Source: a virus | DNA: 26,412 nucleotides | Virus record (IMG/VR): IMGVR_UViG_3300031673_000410 | Span: 1 to 26,412 of that record | Reading direction: 5' to 3' (one strand) | Shown: piece by piece, positions 19,412 to 24,468 of the stretch | Position numbering within the stretch: the stretch's first letter is position 1 | How the letters are laid out: each line of letters opens with the position of its first letter | Translations under genes and position numbers: made by a program | Notes under the pieces: generated by a model | The model's input: only the letters and a program-made list of their open reading frames with translations | Databases searched by the model: none | Told to the model about the DNA's origin: nothing

Positions 19412-19999
19412 ATGCAAAGGGAGCTGTACTTTGAGGTCACCACGATGGGCCACTTCTCGGAGAGGCCGGCGCTGGTCAGGGAGGACAAGCCGGTCGAGCC
19501 TGGAGGGTGCCACTGGTTCGGGTCGTGCGGCGACTGCCGGTGGGAGGACTGCATAGTCAACAGGCCGGTGGGGTACGCGACAGAGAAGGGCAAGAGGCTC
19601 AGGGGGGCGGCGTTGGCGGGCATGCTGCAGGCGGGGATGCCGGTCGAGTGGCTGGCCGAGTTCTTCGGCATTGACGAGGAGCTGCTGCTGTCAGAGTCAA
19701 AGCCCTACGCCGGCGGCCAGCCGACATGCAGGCGCAACTCCTTCCGCGACCGTGAGGAGATGATGGCGGAGGCGGTGCGCAGGAGGCTCGGTGGCGAGTC
19801 CGAGATGGGCGTGGCCAACGACCTTGGCGTGTCGCCCAGGCAGGTGAGGCGGTGGTTCCAGAGGACCATAGGCGACAGCCTGCCGAGCGGTGTCAGGCGT
19901 ACCAACGGCAATCAGTGGAGAGGGCACAGTCTGGCGCCAGGCAGGGCGTCTGTGGCCATCCAGCGGAGGTGCGACGTTGTGCGCTGCGCATTCGAATAG
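19412..19999 (+). CDS. Putative DNA-binding regulator with Cys cluster and two HTH segments
   Basis: ATG 19412 follows GAGGAGGAATAG. The 195-residue product has a cysteine cluster (Cys33, 39, 42, 47: CHWFGSCGDCRWEDC), likely metal-binding. One helix-turn-helix-like segment lies at 66-92 (ALAGMLQAGMPVEWLAEFFGIDEELL), and a stronger one, homeodomain/Hin-like, at 117-151 (MMAEAVRRRLGGESEMGVANDLGVSPRQVRRWFQRTIG). Its own promoter overlaps an operator-like palindrome that also occurs upstream of the genes at 3018 and 18936, so it is the best candidate in the window for the protein that binds those sites. A terminase-like or recombinase-accessory role cannot be excluded. Confidence 0.68.
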   Translation: MQRELYFEVTTMGHFSERPALVREDKPVEPGGCHWFGSCGDCRWEDCIVNRPVGYATEKGKRLRGAALAGMLQAGMPVEWLAEFFGIDEELLLSESKPYAGGQPTCRRNSFRDREEMMAEAVRRRLGGESEMGVANDLGVSPRQVRRWFQRTIGDSLPSGVRRTNGNQWRGHSLAPGRASVAIQRRCDVVRCAFE

Positions 20000-20249
20000 T
20001 CTAACGCGTGGCTCCTCTGCCTGCGCCAGTCTCAGTCCGCAGGCAATAGGTACTGGGAAGCCTGTAACCCGCGCGAAACGAGACACCCAGTCCTATCTGG
20101 TCCTATATCGGAAGGAATTACGAGGGCCCGTGCCTCCCCTGCCGGCGTGCTGCACTATTTTAATGCGCACCGAATATGGGGTTTTCGGAGGCTCGATATG
20201 CAATTGATGCAAACAATTAGAGCGCACGTTCTAGCGCTCGGAGGCGTGT
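20000..20249 (+). other. 250-base intergenic region with inverted repeats before the ligase gene
   Basis: No gene is seen. TGCCTGC near 20020 pairs with GCAGGCA near 20038. AATTG and CAATT flank a seven-base loop near 20203-20218. At 20220-20239, GAGCGC and GCGCTC close a loop of ACGTTCTA directly before GGAGG of the ligase gene; the ACGTTCTAG string and its position before the ribosome binding site are the same as in the leader at 4285-4293. No clear promoter consensus was found; TATTTTAAT near 20156 is A/T-rich. Confidence 0.45.
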
Positions 20250-21182
20250 ATGAATGACAACAAGTGGGCGATGCTGTGCAAGCTGAGGGTAGCGCCGTTC
20301 GACGACCCGCTCTGGCGGTGGGAGCGCAAGCTTGACGGCTGCCGGCTGAGGGTCGACATAGACGGCCGCAGCGGCATAGGCCTGACGGCCAGGAGCGGCG
20401 CCGACAAGACGGCCCAGTTCCCGGACGTGGTTCAGGCGTTGGCCCTGACCGTCGACTGGGGAGCGGCGCCTATGATACTCGACGGCGAGGTCGTGAGCGC
20501 CGATGGCCTCAGCTTCCAGGAGTTCAACCAGAGGCGGATGAACAGGACCGAGGACGTGGCGCTGACGGCCGTGGAGTTGCCGGCCGCCTACGTGGCCTTC
20601 GACGTCCTGAGCGCCTGGGGCAGGGACATGGAGCCGAGGTCTCTGGCCGACAGGCTGGTCGTCCTCGGCCAGGTCAGGCCGTCATGGTGCAAGGCGCCGG
20701 AGTGTTCGGACAGCGGCGTCGAGCTGTTCAAGCGCGCCGTGTCTGAGGGCTGGGAGGGCGTGGTCGGCAAGCGGTTGCTGGAGCCGTACCTCCCGAACAG
20801 GCGGGCGTGGGTCAAGGTCAAGCTGTGGCACGAGGGCGTGTTCGACTGCGTTGGCTACACGTTCGGCGCCGGCAAGAGGGAGAAGCTGTTCGGCGCCCTG
20901 GTCTTCCAGAGCGAGGACGGCAGGCTCAAGTCTGAGGTTGGCACCGGGTTCGACGACGCCACCCTGGAGTCGCTGCTCGGGTTCATGAGCGGCAGGCGCA
21001 CGAGCCTGATGCTGGTAGGCGGCGCGATGCCTGCGCCCGTCGGCGTGAACGTCGAGCCGTTCAAGGTCAGGGTCAAGTATTGCGAGGTCACGAACGCCGG
21101 TTCGCTCAGGTTCCCGGTCTACCTTGGCAAGAGCGACGGTGAGAGGCTCCCAGACACGAGCAGGGGCGCCTCAAGGCACTAG
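20250..21182 (+). CDS. ATP-dependent DNA ligase
   Basis: ATG 20250 follows CGGAGG. The 310-residue protein has the nucleotidyltransferase motifs: I, ERKLDGCR with adenylated Lys27; LDGE (78-81); III/IIIa, AYVAFDVL (113-120); IV, EGVVGK (169-174); and V, WVKVK (187-191). A small OB-fold C-terminal domain follows (about 195-300). Size and motifs fit the compact two-domain ATP-dependent ligases of phages. It would seal nicks during replication and finish the repair started by the Vsr-like and UDG-polymerase proteins. A structured leader just before the ribosome binding site suggests separate control. Confidence 0.92.
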   Translation: MNDNKWAMLCKLRVAPFDDPLWRWERKLDGCRLRVDIDGRSGIGLTARSGADKTAQFPDVVQALALTVDWGAAPMILDGEVVSADGLSFQEFNQRRMNRTEDVALTAVELPAAYVAFDVLSAWGRDMEPRSLADRLVVLGQVRPSWCKAPECSDSGVELFKRAVSEGWEGVVGKRLLEPYLPNRRAWVKVKLWHEGVFDCVGYTFGAGKREKLFGALVFQSEDGRLKSEVGTGFDDATLESLLGFMSGRRTSLMLVGGAMPAPVGVNVEPFKVRVKYCEVTNAGSLRFPVYLGKSDGERLPDTSRGASRH

Positions 21183-21183
21183 T

Positions 21184-21231
21184 CAATAGGATTATACTCT
21201 CAAGTCCAGGATTCGCGTCCTGTGGCTTGGG
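21184..21231 (+). promoter_or_regulatory. CAATAGGATTATACTC element, copy 3
   Basis: CAATAGGATTATACTC (21184-21199), seven bases, then CAGGATTCGCGTC (21207-21219): identical boxes and spacing to copy 2 at 11687. CTCAAG (21199-21204) pairs with CTTGGG (21226-21231, one wobble), enclosing CAGGA-TTCGCG-TCCTG (21207-21222). TATACT (21193-21198) could be a -10 box. The next gene starts at 21247. Confidence 0.6.
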
Positions 21232-21246
21232 CGAATAGGAGGAAGC

Positions 21247-21531
21247 ATGAGGCCAGGAATGAACGGCGCCAAGTATGACGTGGTGTCGAGGGACGCCGAT
21301 AAGGTGGTCCTGCGTGACGTCGGTCCGTGGAGTCAGCACCCGACCGTGACCAACGACGCGGAGCAGGTGGTCGAGGACGTGGCGCAGTGGGCCGGTGCTC
21401 GGCGCATACTGTACTACGACAGCGACGGCGAGCTCACCGAGCTGAGGCACGAGGGGACCAGGTTCGCTGGGTTCGCCTTCGTCAAACCCGAGGGGACGAA
21501 ACGAGGGAGGCCAGACGATAATGGTGTATAA
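21247..21531 (+). CDS. Small hypothetical protein (94 aa)
   Basis: ATG 21247 follows TAGGAGGAAGC. The product reads KYDVVSRDADKVVLRDVGPWSQHPTVTNDAEQVVEDVAQWAGARRILYYDSDGELTELRHEGTRFAGFAFV, an alpha/beta pattern seen in phage proteins of unknown role that are annotated only as hypothetical. The W..HPTVTNDAE and ILYYDS(D)GE strings are the most family-like parts. It overlaps the following gene by 11 bases. Function unknown. Confidence 0.65.
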   Translation: MRPGMNGAKYDVVSRDADKVVLRDVGPWSQHPTVTNDAEQVVEDVAQWAGARRILYYDSDGELTELRHEGTRFAGFAFVKPEGTKRGRPDDNGV

Positions 21532-22087
21532 TGAAAACGTGATAGAGGATAAGGCTCCCGTTCTCAGGTTAGCCGTCTCAGGTAAGATGCGGTCCAGCAA
21601 GGACTCAACTGCCGTCAGACTGGTCGAGCGGTACGGCTTCATACGCTATGCGTTCGCGGACCGCCTCAAGGAGGTGGCTCGGGAGCTGTTCGGCATGCCT
21701 GAGGGCACCAAGAACCGCCACCTGCTTGTTGAGCTCGGGCGCAAGATGTGCGAGGTAGACAAGCTAGTGTGGGTCAACTACGTGCTGGGCAAGATACCGC
21801 TCAGGCAGGACGTGGTCATCACGGACATGCGCTTCAAGTACGAGTACCTCGCCCTCAAGGCGTTCGACTTCATAATGGTGCGCGTCAACATCGACGAATG
21901 GGAGCGAGAGCGGAGGGTCCAGAAGTACGGGTCGCCGGTCGACCTGGCGCTGCTCAAGGACAAGAGCGAGACGGACCTGGACGGCGAGCGCTTCGACTTC
22001 ACGCTTGACGGCACAACCTACGAGGGACTGCACGAGGGCATTGCCAAGATGATGACTGCGCTCGGGAGGAAGGCGGCCAATGACTGA
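21521..22087 (+). CDS. Deoxynucleoside-monophosphate kinase-like protein
   Basis: ATG 21521 follows GGGAGG at somewhat long spacing. The 188-residue product starts with a P-loop-like SGKMRSSKDST (20-30), resembling the SGK..SGKDT motif of T4 gp1-type dNMP kinases but with Ser26 in place of the second glycine. FADRLKEVARELFG (45-58) and VVITDMRFKYEY (about 97-108, TD.R.. motif) also fit that family. It should phosphorylate dNMPs to dNDPs for replication. The altered P-loop leaves activity uncertain. TATAATG lies within codons 3-5, possibly a promoter. Confidence 0.75.
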   Translation: MVYNENVIEDKAPVLRLAVSGKMRSSKDSTAVRLVERYGFIRYAFADRLKEVARELFGMPEGTKNRHLLVELGRKMCEVDKLVWVNYVLGKIPLRQDVVITDMRFKYEYLALKAFDFIMVRVNIDEWERERRVQKYGSPVDLALLKDKSETDLDGERFDFTLDGTTYEGLHEGIAKMMTALGRKAAND

Positions 22088-22526
22088 AGGACAGGAATAC
22101 GAGACACGGGTCGCGCTGCCCAAGCCCAAGAGGCCGGTGGGACGGCCGCCAAAGCATGGTGCTTTCACTGGCTCCGAGCTTGCGCTGCTGGTGCCCATCA
22201 AGCGGAACGACATAATCGAGGTGCTCACAGGCTCCAAGGTCATGGTCGGACCGGCGGACATGGTGGCTGTCAGCATGCTTGCCGGGTGCCTTTCGAAGAT
22301 GGAACTGCTGGACAGGTTCTTCGCCTCGCAGGGCATATTCGACAGCGACAATGAGATACGGCAGGGGCCGTTCAAGGTGTACCTTGCGGCGATGAACGCG
22401 GCTGTCAGGCTGCTGACGCAACTTGGCATGACGCCGGATTCCCGCATCAAGCTTGGCATCGGGATGCTGCAGTCGAACAAGGACCTGGCCTCGATGATGA
22501 GCGAAGACGAGGAGGACCCGTCATGA
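22080..22526 (+). CDS. terS: P27-family terminase small subunit
   Basis: ATG 22080 overlaps the upstream stop. The 148-residue protein starts with a basic RPVGRPPKHG linker (18-27). A helical core follows, with DMVAVSMLAGCLSKMELLDRFFASQGI and, near the C-terminus, YLAAMNAAVRLLTQLGMTPDSRIKLGI, matching the (A..)L...LG(L/M)TP.SR..L signature of P27-type small terminases. It would recognise phage DNA for packaging. Position two genes before the large terminase supports this. Confidence 0.82.
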   Translation: MTEGQEYETRVALPKPKRPVGRPPKHGAFTGSELALLVPIKRNDIIEVLTGSKVMVGPADMVAVSMLAGCLSKMELLDRFFASQGIFDSDNEIRQGPFKVYLAAMNAAVRLLTQLGMTPDSRIKLGIGMLQSNKDLASMMSEDEEDPS

Positions 22527-22729
22527 TAAACTGGAGACTACAACCGACCGCCTGCGGAGGCGGCGCGTTGCGCATATTTGACATGAGGACCGGGAGCAAC
22601 ATCATAATCATGTTCAACGATACCGACAAGCTGCTCAGGATGCTCGATGACATAGCCGATGGCGTCGAGACGCTCAGTCGAGAGCAGGCTCCTGAGGCGT
22701 TTGTTCGCGTGTTCCCGGAGAGGTTCTAA
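22523..22729 (+). CDS. Small hypothetical protein (68 aa) between terminase genes
   Basis: ATG 22523 overlaps the terS stop (ATGA), with GAGGA upstream, and its stop overlaps the next ATG (TAATG). The product has LRIFDMRTGSNIIIMFNDTDKLLRMLDDIADGV and a C-terminal APEAFVRVFPERF, a short alpha/beta pattern. No metal or membrane motif is present. It could be a packaging accessory by position only. Confidence 0.55.
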   Translation: MINWRLQPTACGGGALRIFDMRTGSNIIIMFNDTDKLLRMLDDIADGVETLSREQAPEAFVRVFPERF

Positions 22730-23031
22730 TGGCGAAATACCCAGGCAACCATGCCGGCGTTCATAACTCACATTGGAGAGGCGGCGTCTGTCTTGACAGT
22801 GACGGTTATGTGTTAGTCAAAAGACGCGAGCATCCAAGGGCAGACATCAGAGGGTATGTTAAGCGGTCCATATTGGTGTGGGAAAAGGCGCACGATGGCG
22901 TGTCATTCCCAGAAGGCATGGAGCCTCACCACAAGAATGAAGTTAAGGACGACGACAGGCCTGAGAATATAGAACCGAAGACACATGCAGGTCATACTCG
23001 AGACCATAATTTGAGGAGTGCCAATGACTAA
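22729..23031 (+). CDS. HNH_3-type endonuclease between terS and terL
   Basis: The 100-residue protein has WRGGVCLDSDGYVLVK, EHPRADIRGYVKRSILVWEKAH and then the active-site region PEGMEPHHKNEVKDDDRPENIEPKTHAGH (His67-His68, Asn70, Asn80, His86, His89), typical of compact HNH_3 homing endonucleases. Its bases are clearly more A/T-rich than both terminase genes, suggesting lateral gain. HNH proteins beside terminases can be needed for packaging in cos phages, but this subtype is more often free-standing and mobile. Both roles remain open. Its 3' end overlaps the terL start. Confidence 0.88.
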   Translation: MAKYPGNHAGVHNSHWRGGVCLDSDGYVLVKRREHPRADIRGYVKRSILVWEKAHDGVSFPEGMEPHHKNEVKDDDRPENIEPKTHAGHTRDHNLRSAND

Positions 23032-24466
23032 GCCGACGGAGATAACGCCCGAAAAGGCCAAGCAGTACAAGACGGACATAATCGCGTTCCTTGAGGAGCA
23101 GTACATCTGCCCCGAGACCGGCAAGCTAATAGTCCTTGAAGACTGGCAGAAGGAGCTCATACTCTGGCCCCTGTTCTACGACCTGCAGCCTGACGGGCGG
23201 CGCAAGTACACGCTGGCTCTGCTGGGCATGCCAAAGAAGCACGGCAAGAGCACGCTGGCCTCTGGCATAGGTGTCTGGTTTTGCTTTGCAGGCGAACCTC
23301 ATGGCGAGGTCATCATTGCCGCGAATAATCTTGACCAAGCTTCTTTGATTATATACGAGAAGATACGGCAGGCGTTCAAGCTGAACCCGAACCTGCTGGC
23401 CTCTGCGCGGCTGCTCAAGACCGGCATCGAGATGAAGGGGACTGGCACGGTATGCCGGCCCATAGCCCACAAGTACCAGACGGCGGCTGGTGTCAACCCG
23501 ACCCTGGTGCTGTTCGACGAGCTGTGGGGGTTCCCCGGGCGTGAGTTCTATGACGAGCTCACGACGTCGCCGGCTAGGCAGAATCCGCTGGGCCTCATAG
23601 TGACATACGCCGGCTACGACAAGGAGTCGCTGCTGTACGAGATATACAAGACGGGCAAGGCCCACACCGACCCGCGAATGTTCTACCTGTGGTTCCACGA
23701 CACCAAGGCGTCATGGATTAGCCAGGAGTACCTGGACACCCAGAGGATGCGGTTGCCCCCGAACTCGTACGCCAGGTTCCACGAGAACCGGTGGTCGGCG
23801 GCAGAGGGCACGTTCGTGACCGAGGACGACATCGCCCGCCTGCATTCCGTGCCCTGGTCAATACAGTACGCCCCGGACCAGAGTCGTCCGCTGCTCGAGT
23901 ACATTGAGTCGTGCGACGCCGGCCTGAGTCATGACCGGACCGCCAGGTGCGTCGGGCACTACGACCCGATGGACGGGCGAGTGTACGTTGACAGCCTGCG
24001 GTACTGGCAGGGGACGAAGACGCAGCACGTGGACATGTCCAGCGTGGAGGCTGACCTGAAGGACACCGGCACCACGTTCAGGGCCAACAAGCTGGTCATC
24101 GACCCGTGGCAGATGGAGTACGTCATGCAGCGGCTGAAGCCGTACTTCGTCATCGAGCCGTTCAACTTCAACGCTGACATGATGTTCATGTCCCAGACGC
24201 TGATAACCATGCTCAGGAACGGCACGCTCGTGTGCTACACGGAGCCTGAGCTCGACAAGGAGCTCAAGGAGATTATAGCGAAGCAGACAGGGCAGGGCTG
24301 GAGGATAGAGCACGTCAGGGGCAAGAAGAACGACCTCGTCATCGCCGTCGGCATGATGGCTGTGGCGGCTATCCGCAATGCTGGCGTGTCAGACTTCGAC
24401 TTTCTGGAGGATAAGAACCCACTACCCCCTGTTGGCTTCAGGGGCATAAGGGGGAAGGAGTTTTGA
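23024..24466 (+). CDS. terL: Terminase large subunit
   Basis: ATG 23024 follows GAGGAG; the frame also allows GTG 23018, less well placed. The 480-residue protein has the ATPase motifs LGMPKKHGKST (67-77, Walker A) and LVLFDE (161-166, Walker B with Glu166). Its RNase H-like nuclease acidic residues are at Asp298 (SCDAGLSHD), Asp360 (VIDPWQ) and Asp437 (KKNDLVIAVG). It packages DNA into the prohead and cuts the concatemer. It is complete, of normal length for Terminase_1-like enzymes, and follows terS and an HNH gene in the usual order. Confidence 0.95.
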   Translation: MTKPTEITPEKAKQYKTDIIAFLEEQYICPETGKLIVLEDWQKELILWPLFYDLQPDGRRKYTLALLGMPKKHGKSTLASGIGVWFCFAGEPHGEVIIAANNLDQASLIIYEKIRQAFKLNPNLLASARLLKTGIEMKGTGTVCRPIAHKYQTAAGVNPTLVLFDELWGFPGREFYDELTTSPARQNPLGLIVTYAGYDKESLLYEIYKTGKAHTDPRMFYLWFHDTKASWISQEYLDTQRMRLPPNSYARFHENRWSAAEGTFVTEDDIARLHSVPWSIQYAPDQSRPLLEYIESCDAGLSHDRTARCVGHYDPMDGRVYVDSLRYWQGTKTQHVDMSSVEADLKDTGTTFRANKLVIDPWQMEYVMQRLKPYFVIEPFNFNADMMFMSQTLITMLRNGTLVCYTEPELDKELKEIIAKQTGQGWRIEHVRGKKNDLVIAVGMMAVAAIRNAGVSDFDFLEDKNPLPPVGFRGIRGKEF

Positions 24467-24468
24467 AG

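Noticed and set aside
20000-20249. tRNA gene in the pre-ligase gap
   Set aside because: I searched by eye for a GGTTCGANTCC T-arm and a matching acceptor stem and found none; no tRNA is seen elsewhere in the window either.
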